Below are positions 48,051 to 56,260 of a DNA stretch of 64,000 bases, piece after piece. The DNA is from Pseudoalteromonas sp. T1lg48 (GTDB lineage: Bacteria > Pseudomonadota > Gammaproteobacteria > Enterobacterales > Alteromonadaceae). A program made the position numbers and the translations under genes. The notes under the pieces are model-generated. The model was not told the origin of the DNA, made no database searches, and saw only the letters and a program-made list of their open reading frames with translations. How positions within the stretch are numbered: position 1 is the first letter of the stretch; each line of letters begins with the position of its first letter. The stretch spans positions 344,619-408,618 of the forward strand of contig NZ_PQCC01000022.1 of the NCBI RefSeq assembly GCF_002964785.1, read 5' to 3'.

Positions 48051-49312
48051 ATGCAGCCACTTCCCTACTTTCCTTATGTGGATCAGCACATGCAGGTTGA
48101 AGATGTTACCATCGGCGAGCTTGCCAAACACATCCCCACCCCTTTTTACTGTTATTCGGCGCAGGCTATTGCCAGTAATTATCAGCGTTACAGCGACGCG
48201 TTTGCAGGGCTGGATAGCTTAATTTGTTATGCCGTAAAAGCCAACTCCAATCAGGCAATTTTAGCCACCTTGGCACAATTGGGTGCCGGTGCCGATACCG
48301 TATCAGAGGGCGAAATCCGCCGCGCGCTGGCCGCCGGCATCAAGGCGGAAAAAATCGTCTTCGCCGGCGTGGGTAAAAGCGAGCAGGAAATCCGCTATGC
48401 CCTGGCCCAAGGCATTTTGCAGTTTAATGTCGAGTCGGAGCCGGAATTAGAACGCATCAGCGCGCTGGCGGTGGAAATGAATACCACGGCCGCATATCCA
48501 TTCGCGTTAACCCGGATGTTGAAGCCAAAACCCATGCAAAGATCACTACGGGTCTGGCGGAGAATAAGTTCGGCATTAATATCGATTTGGCACCCCAGCT
48601 TTATCACAAGGCTGCGACACTGCCGGGTATCGAAGTCACCGGCGTGGATGTGCATATAGGCTCACAGCTGATTAACCTGGAGCCATTTGCCGCCGCCTTT
48701 GCCAAGGTCGCGGAATTGGTAAGCACCTTAGAACAACAAGGGATAAGCATAAAGATCATCGATATCGGTGGCGGCCTGGGCATTAATTATGGCGAGCACA
48801 GTGATGAACCGGATATCAGCACCTACGCCGAACATGCCAAAAAACACCTCGGCCATCTTGGCTGCAAGATCATCGTCGAGCCAGGACGCTCCATGGTCGG
48901 CAATGCCGGCGTCCTGGTATCGCGGGTGGAATACGTTAAAACCGGGCAAGAGCGCACCTTCTTGATCCTCGATGCCGCCATGAATGACTTGATCCGTCCG
49001 AGCATGTATGACGCCTACCATCACATTGCTACCGTGGAGCAAAAACCCACGCAAGCGGTTTATGACATAGTCGGTCCGGTGTGCGAAACCGGCGACACCT
49101 TCGCCAAAAACCGTCGCCTCGGTCACTGTGAGCAAGGCGATCTGGTTGCCATTATGGGCGCAGGTGCTTATGGCGCGGTGATGGCTTCACACTATAACTC
49201 TCGCCTTAATGCCCCCGAGGTCCTGGTGAGCGGCAGCGAATACAGTATTATTCGCAAGCGCATCGACTTTGATGCCCTACTAGCCATGGACACCCTGCCG
49301 CCCTGGCTTTAA
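48051..49312 (+). pseudogene. lysA: Diaminopimelate decarboxylase, interrupted by a one-base frameshift
   Basis: The first frame has the PLP-barrel start: IPTPFYCYSAQAI, ICYAVKANSNQAIL (PLP lysine), GADTVSEGEIRRAL, FNVESEPELERI. At 48488-48492 the frame shifts; one extra C (ACG GCC CGC ATA) restores RISIRVNPDVEAKTHAKI. The second frame continues with GVDVHIGSQLI, IIDIGGGLGI, EPGRSMVGNAGVL, GPVCETGDTF and MGAGAYGAVMAS. The corrected length is 420 residues, the normal LysA size. Reaction: meso-DAP to lysine + CO2. As written the cell would lack lysine synthesis unless a second copy exists; a sequencing error is equally possible. Confidence 0.92.
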
Positions 49313-49332
49313 TCGGTTGGCCAAGAGCAATA

Positions 49333-49356
49333 AAGCGCCCTTCCGGGCGCTTTTTT
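49333..49356 (+). terminator. lysA terminator
   Basis: Stem AAGCGCCC / GGGCGCTT with a TTCC loop followed by T6. Confidence 0.88.
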
Positions 49357-49468
49357 ATTCCCGGCTCACCGCCGTCCCCCGCAACGCACAAGCACCACGG
49401 CCACCTCATCAGCGTCTTTTCTTATGCAACTCAGGGGCATAACCAAGCCTATCCGGTTATGTGGGCCA

Positions 49469-49497
49469 TAAAAAAACGGCATCAAAAGATGCCGTTT
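49469..49497 (-). terminator. Terminator of the amidase-beta-lactamase gene
   Basis: Stem AAACGGCATC / GATGCCGTTT with an AAAA loop; the minus strand continues with a run of T. The rest of the 222-bp gap 49313-49534 shows nothing further. Confidence 0.88.
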
Positions 49498-49534
49498 GGG
49501 TTGATACCCTGGCAGGGGTATCCTGTGTTAGTCG

Positions 49535-52009
49535 TTACTTATCATGAGCCAAAATGGCTTCATAAACCCGGGTTATCACCGAACCGTATTGCCCCGTTTC
49601 AAACTCTTTGCCTTTAAATTTATAGTTGCTGTCCGAGCCTGTTACTTCGCTGTGACGCGCATTGGTAAAAAGCACAATAGCTAAATCATATTCCGGGTCT
49701 ATTACAGTCACCGTGCCCGTCCAGCCGGTATGCCCGTATGCCCTAGGGCTTGCGTAGGGACCAAAGTGCCATTTGCGAGCACCATTGCCGGCGCGACGCC
49801 AGCCCAGGCCATAGCTTTCATCCGTTGCCGTGGGCTTAATAAACTGATCGACCACCTCGGGCCTTATTAACTGCACTTCACCATAACTCCCCCGGTTTAG
49901 CAACAATTGCGTGAGTTTTGCCACACTTTGCACATCGGCAAACAAGCCCGCATGTCCGGCCACCCCGGCCAGAGAGTAAAACGCCTTTTCATCATGTACT
50001 TCCCCTTGCAGCACATAATCCCGCACACCCTCGAAATTCACCCGGCCACCGCGGGTATTGCCTTCAATCTCGGTGGCTGCTATCTGCGAAGGCTTAAAAC
50101 CCTTTTGCAGCGGATTAAACACCAGGGTATTGAGCCCCAGCGGCGCATACAAACGGCTTTCCACATAGGCATCGAGAGGCATGTTAGTAATGCGCTCTAT
50201 CAAGATAGCCAAGAGCATATAATTGATATCGCTGTAAAGGTGGCGCTGAGCTCGCATCATCTCAAAGGGCACGCCACGGATTAACAGCTGTTTAGTATGC
50301 TCGCTATTCAGGGAATAAAATGGCCTGCCGAGATGATTATCGGCGCGATGAAAGTCGACCACGGCAGGGTAACCGGCACTGTGGGTGAGCAGGTCTTTTA
50401 CCAGCCGCACCTCGCGTCCCTGCCCGATATATTCCGCCAGGTAATGGCTAATGGGCTTGTTAACATCGAGGCGTCCCTGCGACACCAGATGCATCAGTGC
50501 CAGATTGGTGGCAAACATCTTGGTGTTGGAGGCAATATCAAACAGGGTATCAACGGCCATGGGCTGTGCGGCTGAAGATTCTTTGCCGTGGTGCGCACGG
50601 GCATAACCATAGGCGCTGAGCTTAACCAGCTCGCCCTTGTAAACCACGCCCAGCACGGCACCCGGAAAACCTAGCTCCACTTCTTGAGCAATTAAGGCAT
50701 CCACCGCGGCAAAGTTGATAGCCCCGGGATTGGATTTAAGCTTGGGTGCGGGAATGCGAATACTCAGCTTGGCATTCTCGGGAAAGACCGACTTTATATG
50801 CAAGGTATTGACCCCGTCTCGGGTGCGCCGTGCCAGCGAATACCGGTAACTGTGGCCAGCCTTTAAGGGGCGGGCGATATTAATGGTTTCGCCATTAATG
50901 AGAATTTCGGCGCGCTCGGCATTAATATTATCTATGATGATCTCGCCACGACGGCGATACCCCTTGAACTGGTATTTGTTGTTTACATCGATCCGAGAGC
51001 TGAGCTCCTGCTGCGGGTATTCGATATAAAGCTGCTCATGGCCAAGGGGTGCATACCTCTTTGGTTCGCGTGCCAACCGCTGGTAGAGCGCAAAGTTTTT
51101 ATCGGCCTGATTGGGCTTATAACGTTTAAGCAGGGCGAATAAAACGGCCGCCGTTTTCCCGTCCGCCTGGGCATTCATTTGCCAAGGTAAAAAGTGCGCC
51201 TGAAATGCCGCAAGCACATCCTGGGTTTGTTTATCCAGCCGAGCCGTTGGCGCAATGTCATAACCATAATCCGCCAGCGCGCGCTGCATCACCGCCACCG
51301 AAGGCGGCGCGGCGCTAAAGTGGTGCCAATAATATTCCACATCCTGCTGTTGATACCAGGCGCCAATGCCCGCCTTATAGAGCTGGTACCAGGGAAAACG
51401 CGGACCCGGATCGAGCTTACGCCCCGGCGCGATATCCGCATGCCCCACCACCTGGGTCGGGCCTATATCGGGATTACGCGCAAGAATATCCTGGCTTAAG
51501 GCGATTAATAACTCGATTTGCTTGGGATCGTAGTCGGGGAACACGCAGAACGGCTCAACACTGTATGTTGCTAAGTGCGTCGCTTGTTGTCCAGCTATGG
51601 GCTCGCCCTTTTCGTTAAGCTCCGGAGCGCTGCAGCTGGGCACGTTTACCACCTCAATACCGATGGAATGGTCGTTTAAGTCGGTGCGCCCCTGCCAGTA
51701 GCTATCTCCTGCATGCCAGGCCCTGTCTTGCTCTTTAACTAACTGCAGTACTTCCAGTTCACGCTCACCATAGCTGAAATCCTGGCTTTCGGGCACCAGG
51801 TAATGGGCGCTTAAACCGCCTTTTTCCACCAGCACCCGCTCGGACTTTTCATAGTCTATGGCGGTGTAATGCATCACCAAGAATTTGATACGCTTGGAAT
51901 AATTGTGTGACTGTTTAAAGTTGTAGCCAGAACTGCAGCTGCTCAGTAAATATATCAGCGGCACCGACAGCAAGCTCTTGTAGGCTAAATGCAAAAATTC
52001 TTTATTCAT
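49535..52009 (-). CDS. Lipoprotein fusing N-acetylmuramoyl-L-alanine amidase, peptidoglycan-binding and beta-lactamase-like domains
   Basis: 824 residues. The lipobox LLSSC (Cys 25) points to an outer-membrane lipoprotein. Amidase_2 (about 40-230) has zinc ligands in VMHYTAI (His 47), VVGHADIAPGRKLDPG and the Glu of HSIGIEVVN; a PG_binding_1-like helix region follows (about 240-300), then a beta-sandwich linker. A serine beta-lactamase-like domain (about 455-820) has S-x-x-K in DIASNTKMF, YSDINYML and the KTG-equivalent HTGWTG. The two halves resemble E. coli AmiD and YfeW respectively. Inference: it strips peptides from wall fragments for the MurNAc pathway encoded alongside. Divergent from the MurR-like regulator. 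Confidence 0.88.
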   Translation of the reverse strand: MNKEFLHLAYKSLLSVPLIYLLSSCSSGYNFKQSHNYSKRIKFLVMHYTAIDYEKSERVLVEKGGLSAHYLVPESQDFSYGERELEVLQLVKEQDRAWHAGDSYWQGRTDLNDHSIGIEVVNVPSCSAPELNEKGEPIAGQQATHLATYSVEPFCVFPDYDPKQIELLIALSQDILARNPDIGPTQVVGHADIAPGRKLDPGPRFPWYQLYKAGIGAWYQQQDVEYYWHHFSAAPPSVAVMQRALADYGYDIAPTARLDKQTQDVLAAFQAHFLPWQMNAQADGKTAAVLFALLKRYKPNQADKNFALYQRLAREPKRYAPLGHEQLYIEYPQQELSSRIDVNNKYQFKGYRRRGEIIIDNINAERAEILINGETINIARPLKAGHSYRYSLARRTRDGVNTLHIKSVFPENAKLSIRIPAPKLKSNPGAINFAAVDALIAQEVELGFPGAVLGVVYKGELVKLSAYGYARAHHGKESSAAQPMAVDTLFDIASNTKMFATNLALMHLVSQGRLDVNKPISHYLAEYIGQGREVRLVKDLLTHSAGYPAVVDFHRADNHLGRPFYSLNSEHTKQLLIRGVPFEMMRAQRHLYSDINYMLLAILIERITNMPLDAYVESRLYAPLGLNTLVFNPLQKGFKPSQIAATEIEGNTRGGRVNFEGVRDYVLQGEVHDEKAFYSLAGVAGHAGLFADVQSVAKLTQLLLNRGSYGEVQLIRPEVVDQFIKPTATDESYGLGWRRAGNGARKWHFGPYASPRAYGHTGWTGTVTVIDPEYDLAIVLFTNARHSEVTGSDSNYKFKGKEFETGQYGSVITRVYEAILAHDK

Positions 52010-52250
52010 ACCAACCTGTAGTGAAAAAACTATGTTTAAGCACAGTGTCTTGAGCTGATATACGCAACAACAGCCCCCAAACTTAAAGCAATATTTTATT
52101 TCCTTAAATTTACAACAAGCAGAACATATATTCTAAAAATTAATTTCCCCTATGCTAAAAGGCTAATGAAAATAGCTTAGATTATAAGTTCAAACGCTTA
52201 GCTAAAGACCTTTTCATCCTGCCGCCAATGCCGTAATGATAAAAATTTTT

Positions 52251-52270
52251 TATTCCTTTTATTTGGAATA
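52251..52270. promoter_or_regulatory. Palindrome TATTCC-N8-GGAATA in the amidase/murR promoter region
   Basis: A perfect 6-bp inverted repeat with an 8-bp spacer in the 360-bp divergent gap 52010-52369, about 100 bp before the RpiR-type regulator start. Spacing and position suit a dimeric repressor operator. The rest of the gap is A+T-rich with no other recognisable element. Confidence 0.45.
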
Positions 52271-52369
52271 TTGAGTTAAACTTTGCCATTACGTCGTTGT
52301 TAACATGTGTACCAAGCGATAAAAGGTATCCATAAGACAGAGAAACCTAACAATATTAAGTAACTTCTT

Positions 52370-53215
52370 ATGTCGACATTTGTAAAAATTAGAGCACTGC
52401 GTAAGTCCTTTTCCAGTAGCGAAGCAAAACTGGCCGATTTTACGCTGAACAGTGCGAATGCCATTCGCGATCTCTCCTCCATCGAGTTGGCCAAGGTGGT
52501 GGGGGTCAGCCAATCGAGCGTGGTTAAGTTTGCCCAAAAACTGGGTTATAAGGGCTTCCCCGCCTTTAAGCTGGCGGTTATTGACGCCCTCAACTCGGAA
52601 TCTCCCGCTCCTAAGCTGCACGGTAAGATCACCCTTAATGATAGCCTAGAACAAATTGCCGAGAAGCTGTTAAGCAGCAAGATGGCGGTTCTTACCGAGA
52701 CTAAAAACCTCAACGAAGCCGAAGCCGTCGAGCAGGCCGTGGTTTTACTTAAAAATGCCCGTCGCGTCGCCATTTGCGGTTTGGGTGGCTCGGCCCTGGT
52801 AGCCAAAGACTTAGCCTATAAGCTGCAAAAGTTAGGCATAGCCGCCATCGCCGAAGCGGATGGTCATGCCCAGCTGGCCTATGTGTCCACCCTGGGCAAG
52901 GACGATCTGGTGATTGCCATCAGTGAATCGGGAAAAACCAGAGAGGTAGCGGAAGCGGCGCGTCAGGCACAGCAGAATCATTGCCCTGTGATTGCGGTGA
53001 CCAAATTTGGCTCCAGTCCGGTGGCGGATTGTGCTTCGGTTAACCTCTACTCGGTGGCCGAGGAAGAATCTATTCGCCTAAGCTCAATTCTGGCGCGCAC
53101 GGCGCAAGACTTTGTGATCGATATTCTCTTTATTGCCCTTACTCAGGCGACGCGCCCGCGACGTAAGTTGCTGGAACACTCCAATGATGTAGTGAAGGCG
53201 TTCCGCGAAAATTAA
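52370..53215 (+). CDS. RpiR-family regulator, MurR-like
   Basis: 281 residues. The N-terminal HTH_6 (about 1-80: SSSEAKLADFTLNSANAIRDL, VVGVSQSSVVKFAQKLGYKG) is followed by a SIS sugar-phosphate domain (about 120-250: RRVAICGLGGSALVAKDLAYKL, DLVIAISESGKTREVAEAA). RpiR regulators sense phosphosugars; next to murQ the expected ligand is MurNAc-6-phosphate, as for E. coli MurR (inference). No strong Shine-Dalgarno precedes the ATG. It is convergent with the namZ-like gene and divergent from the amidase gene. Confidence 0.87.
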   Translation: MSTFVKIRALRKSFSSSEAKLADFTLNSANAIRDLSSIELAKVVGVSQSSVVKFAQKLGYKGFPAFKLAVIDALNSESPAPKLHGKITLNDSLEQIAEKLLSSKMAVLTETKNLNEAEAVEQAVVLLKNARRVAICGLGGSALVAKDLAYKLQKLGIAAIAEADGHAQLAYVSTLGKDDLVIAISESGKTREVAEAARQAQQNHCPVIAVTKFGSSPVADCASVNLYSVAEEESIRLSSILARTAQDFVIDILFIALTQATRPRRKLLEHSNDVVKAFREN

Positions 53216-53235
53216 TCGCAAACGTGTTTAAATTA

Positions 53236-53259
53236 AAAAGGGCCCGGTTGGGCCCTTTT
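53236..53259. terminator. Bidirectional terminator between the murR-like and namZ-like genes
   Basis: Perfect 10-bp stem AAAAGGGCCC / GGGCCCTTTT with a GGTT loop, T- and A-flanked for both directions. Confidence 0.9.
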
Positions 53260-53279
53260 TATTATCTCTGCATTGCGTA

Positions 53280-54449
53280 CTAAGGATACAGCAAGTATTT
53301 TTGCCGCGCCGCTTTAAAGGCATCCAGGCCAGCTTGCCAGCTCTTTCTAATCTCGGCCTCGCTTTGACCAGACTCAATTGCCAAGCGCAAAGCATCGGTT
53401 CCGGCGAGCTTATCCATAAACCCGGCACTGGTAAAAAACGCCTCGTCCTGCTCGACAAAACGCTCATAAGCGCTGATCAGCCAGCCTAAATCCAGCCCCC
53501 TGACCTGGCTTTGACGCAGGTCCAAGCCCTTGGCAATTAGGCCTTCCAGTTTAGGGGAGCTGGCCGCGCCAACAATGGAGCGTGGAGAGAAGGTAAACTC
53601 GCCCAGAGCCACCTTGTCATGACCTAACACCTGAAACGGAAAGTCCGTGCCACGACCAATACTGACCGGTGTTGCCTCAAAGAAGCACAATGACGGATAC
53701 AGACCTATGGCTTGATCGTTGGGCAGGTTAGGGCTGGGTTTAATGGGCAGAGAATAGCGCATATCCCGAGAGTAATTCGCCACGGGGACCACCGTCAGCT
53801 CGGGATTCATTCCTTCATCGAGCCAGTTTTCGCCGACTATCATCTGTGCCAATTCGCCTACCGTCATGCCATGCAGCACGGGGATAGGGTGCATGCCAAC
53901 AAAGGAGCGAAATTGCGGCTCCAGTATCGGCCCGTCGACATAGGCGATATTGGGGTTGGGTCTATCAAGCACGATAAATTCTGCCTTGGCCGCGGCGCTG
54001 GCCTGCATCATATAGTGCATGGAGCTAATGTAAGTATAAAAGCGCACACCCACATCTTGAATATCGAAGAGCACCACATCGACCTGGCTCATCGCCTCTT
54101 CGCTGGGCTGTTTGTTTTTACCATAGATGGAGACGATGGGCAGGCCGGTTTTTGCATCAACTCCCGAGCTGATATGAGCGCCGGCATCCTGATTGCCGCG
54201 AAAACCGTGCTCCGGAGCGAAAATAGTGGTGACCTTAACCTGTTTTGCCAGCAAGGCATCCACCAGGTGAGTGCCGCCCACGGTAGAGGTTTGGTTGACT
54301 ACCAGGCCAACGCGCTTACCTTTGAGCAAGGGCAGGTATTGTTCAAAGCGGCTGGCGCCGACTTGAAGCTCGCTCTGTTGAGCCTGCACGCCGAACGCGG
54401 TCAAACAAAGCAAAAAGAAGACAGTTAATAAACCCAGACGCTTAAGCAT
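53280..54449 (-). CDS. namZ: NamZ-like exo-beta-N-acetylmuramidase (DUF1343)
   Basis: 389 residues from ATG 54449, overlapping the end of murQ by 8 bp. A signal peptide (ends FGVQAQQ) is followed by KGKRVGLVVNQTSTVGGTHLVD, TTIFAPEHGFRGNQDAG, VVLFDIQDVGVRFYTYISSM, VLDRPNPN, LHGMTVGELAQMI and SIGRGTDFPFQ, all DUF1343 hallmarks including the conserved Glu (EHGFRG). DUF1343/YbbC founded the NamZ glycosidase family that releases terminal MurNAc from glycan ends in Bacillus and Tannerella. Periplasmic location and the murQ operon fit that job well. Confidence 0.88.
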   Translation of the reverse strand: MLKRLGLLTVFFLLCLTAFGVQAQQSELQVGASRFEQYLPLLKGKRVGLVVNQTSTVGGTHLVDALLAKQVKVTTIFAPEHGFRGNQDAGAHISSGVDAKTGLPIVSIYGKNKQPSEEAMSQVDVVLFDIQDVGVRFYTYISSMHYMMQASAAAKAEFIVLDRPNPNIAYVDGPILEPQFRSFVGMHPIPVLHGMTVGELAQMIVGENWLDEGMNPELTVVPVANYSRDMRYSLPIKPSPNLPNDQAIGLYPSLCFFEATPVSIGRGTDFPFQVLGHDKVALGEFTFSPRSIVGAASSPKLEGLIAKGLDLRQSQVRGLDLGWLISAYERFVEQDEAFFTSAGFMDKLAGTDALRLAIESGQSEAEIRKSWQAGLDAFKAARQKYLLYP

Positions 54450-55386
54450 CGCCGTCGGCCTCTTGCACCGCCGAGCGTAAAAAGCCCTTGTTGTTATCCA
54501 GTAAGGCCTTGCCCTCACTCGCGGTTTTACCGGTCAGTAACATTAAAATCGCCAGTTTGGCACTTTGCTCACTCTGCGCCAGCGCCTCGACGGCCTCCTG
54601 CTCAGAGCACTCGGTGGCCTGCATCACGATACGCACAGCACGGGCCTTGAGTTTATCGTTACTGGCATTCACATCCACCATCAGGTTGCGATAGACCTTG
54701 CCTGAGCGGATCATGCTGGCGGTGCTGAGCATATTCAGCACCAGTTTCTGTGCCGTGCCGGATTTTAAACGGGTCGAGCCGGTCAGCGCTTCGGGGCCAA
54801 CCACGGCTGCCAATGGAATATCTGCGGCATTAAGCACCGCGGAGTTTGGCGAGCAACTAATGCCGACGGTAACACAGCCTTGCTGGCGAGCGTATTTGAG
54901 CGCCGATACCACATAGGGTGTGCGGCCACTGGCGGCAATCCCCACTACCACATCATCGGCACTAAGGTTATGTGACTTTAGGTCTTCAATGGCCATAGCG
55001 GCATTGTCTTCGGCCCCTTCCACCGCCTTTTGAATGGCACGCTCACCGCCGGCGATAATGCCGACGACTTGACCGGGTGCAACACTAAAGGTGGGCGGAC
55101 ATTCGGCGGCATCCAGCACCCCTAAACGGCCACTGGTTCCGGCGCCGATATAGATTAAACGCCCGCCCTTACTGAAGGCCGCCACTATGGCATCGACCGC
55201 CTTGGCGATATCGGCAATAATCTCCCTGAGTGCAGGGGCAACCTTTTGATCTTCGTCATTAAGTTTACGCAGAATGGCCTCGGTAGGTAATAAGTCAATA
55301 TCCAAGGTTTGAGGATTTTGCCCCTCAGAGACTATGGTATTTAACTCCCTCAATAACTTTGAGTTATGGTCACTTTGTAAACTCAT
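54442..55386 (-). CDS. murQ: N-acetylmuramic acid 6-phosphate etherase
   Basis: 314 residues: YIGAGTSGRLGVLDAAECPPTF (SIS active site), IIAGGERAIQKAVEGAEDN, GIAASGRTPYVVSALKYA, EALTGSTRLKSGTAQKLVLN and VNASNDKLKARAVRI. Known reaction: MurNAc-6P + water to GlcNAc-6P + D-lactate. Its usual substrate supplier is the PTS transporter MurP; none is encoded here, and a kinase gene lies 16 bp upstream instead. Confidence 0.97.
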   Translation of the reverse strand: MSLQSDHNSKLLRELNTIVSEGQNPQTLDIDLLPTEAILRKLNDEDQKVAPALREIIADIAKAVDAIVAAFSKGGRLIYIGAGTSGRLGVLDAAECPPTFSVAPGQVVGIIAGGERAIQKAVEGAEDNAAMAIEDLKSHNLSADDVVVGIAASGRTPYVVSALKYARQQGCVTVGISCSPNSAVLNAADIPLAAVVGPEALTGSTRLKSGTAQKLVLNMLSTASMIRSGKVYRNLMVDVNASNDKLKARAVRIVMQATECSEQEAVEALAQSEQSAKLAILMLLTGKTASEGKALLDNNKGFLRSAVQEADGDA

Positions 55387-55402
55387 GTACTTATTCCAAT
55401 TA

Positions 55403-56260
55403 TTAATTTTTTAATGCCAGCAAATAGGCGCCATCCAGAGCCGTGCCTCGGGCGCGCTGCATTAGGGTCTGACACCAGGGTGCCAATAATGGGGCCGTAT
55501 TGTCGGCTAATCCACCCAACAATACCACCGGCAAATCATAATCTCCGCGGGTATCGCGGATCAGTTGCTCCACCGCTTCGGCATGGTGTTGCAGTATTGC
55601 CTCGGCAAGAGCACATTGCCCTTGATGGGGCCACACCTGCTCACTCAGGCCAGCAAAGTCCTGCACCCTGGCGGCGCTTAGCCAGCCACTGAGCGCCGCG
55701 CGGTTGCGTCCGACTCTTTGGGCTACCCCCTCAAGCAAGGGACTGAGTTCCTGCTGCCTATCGATTACCTGCATCAGGGCCTGCACCAGCATGGCACCTA
55801 AGCGTGCACCACCGCCTTCATCTCCCAGGGTAAAACCCCAGCCTCCGACCAGGTGTGTGCTGCCACCGGCCAGCAAGCGAGTGCCCACGCTGCCGGTACC
55901 AAGGGCAACACAAGCAACCGGAGCGCCTAAATTGGCGCCATAGGCGGAGGTTATAGCGTCGCTGAATACCTCGACCCGAGCCAAACCAAGTGCCTGTAAA
56001 CGGCTGACTAGTTGCTGTTGATTATACGGATTCCCGGCACCGGCAACACCGGCGACGCAATTGATCCGATGCGCTAATATGCCCGCACCGTTAAGTATGG
56101 TTTCCACCTGCGCGCACAGGGCATCACAGCCCTGTTGCAGATCATGACCCAGTGACGAGCCCTGCCCCCTTTGCTCCTGCACCACACGACCACTTGCGTC
56201 GTACAGGCGCAGTGCCGTTTTTGTGCCACCACCGTCGATGGCCAACACCCAGTTAGCCAT
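55403..56260 (-). CDS. BadF/BadG-type amino-sugar kinase, MurK-like
   Basis: 285 residues of the ASKHA fold: VLAIDGGGTKTALRLYD (phosphate 1), GVAGAGNPYNQQQL, VFSDAITSAYGANLGAP, ACVALGTGSVGTRLL (phosphate 2), GGWGFTLGDEGGGARLG and VVLLGGLADN (adenosine motif). Related kinases phosphorylate GlcNAc and MurNAc at O-6 (NagK, and MurK of Clostridium and Tannerella). Encoded between a sodium symporter and murQ, it probably makes MurNAc-6P for MurQ. It overlaps the symporter gene by 8 bp. Confidence 0.88.
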   Translation of the reverse strand: MANWVLAIDGGGTKTALRLYDASGRVVQEQRGQGSSLGHDLQQGCDALCAQVETILNGAGILAHRINCVAGVAGAGNPYNQQQLVSRLQALGLARVEVFSDAITSAYGANLGAPVACVALGTGSVGTRLLAGGSTHLVGGWGFTLGDEGGGARLGAMLVQALMQVIDRQQELSPLLEGVAQRVGRNRAALSGWLSAARVQDFAGLSEQVWPHQGQCALAEAILQHHAEAVEQLIRDTRGDYDLPVVLLGGLADNTAPLLAPWCQTLMQRARGTALDGAYLLALKN

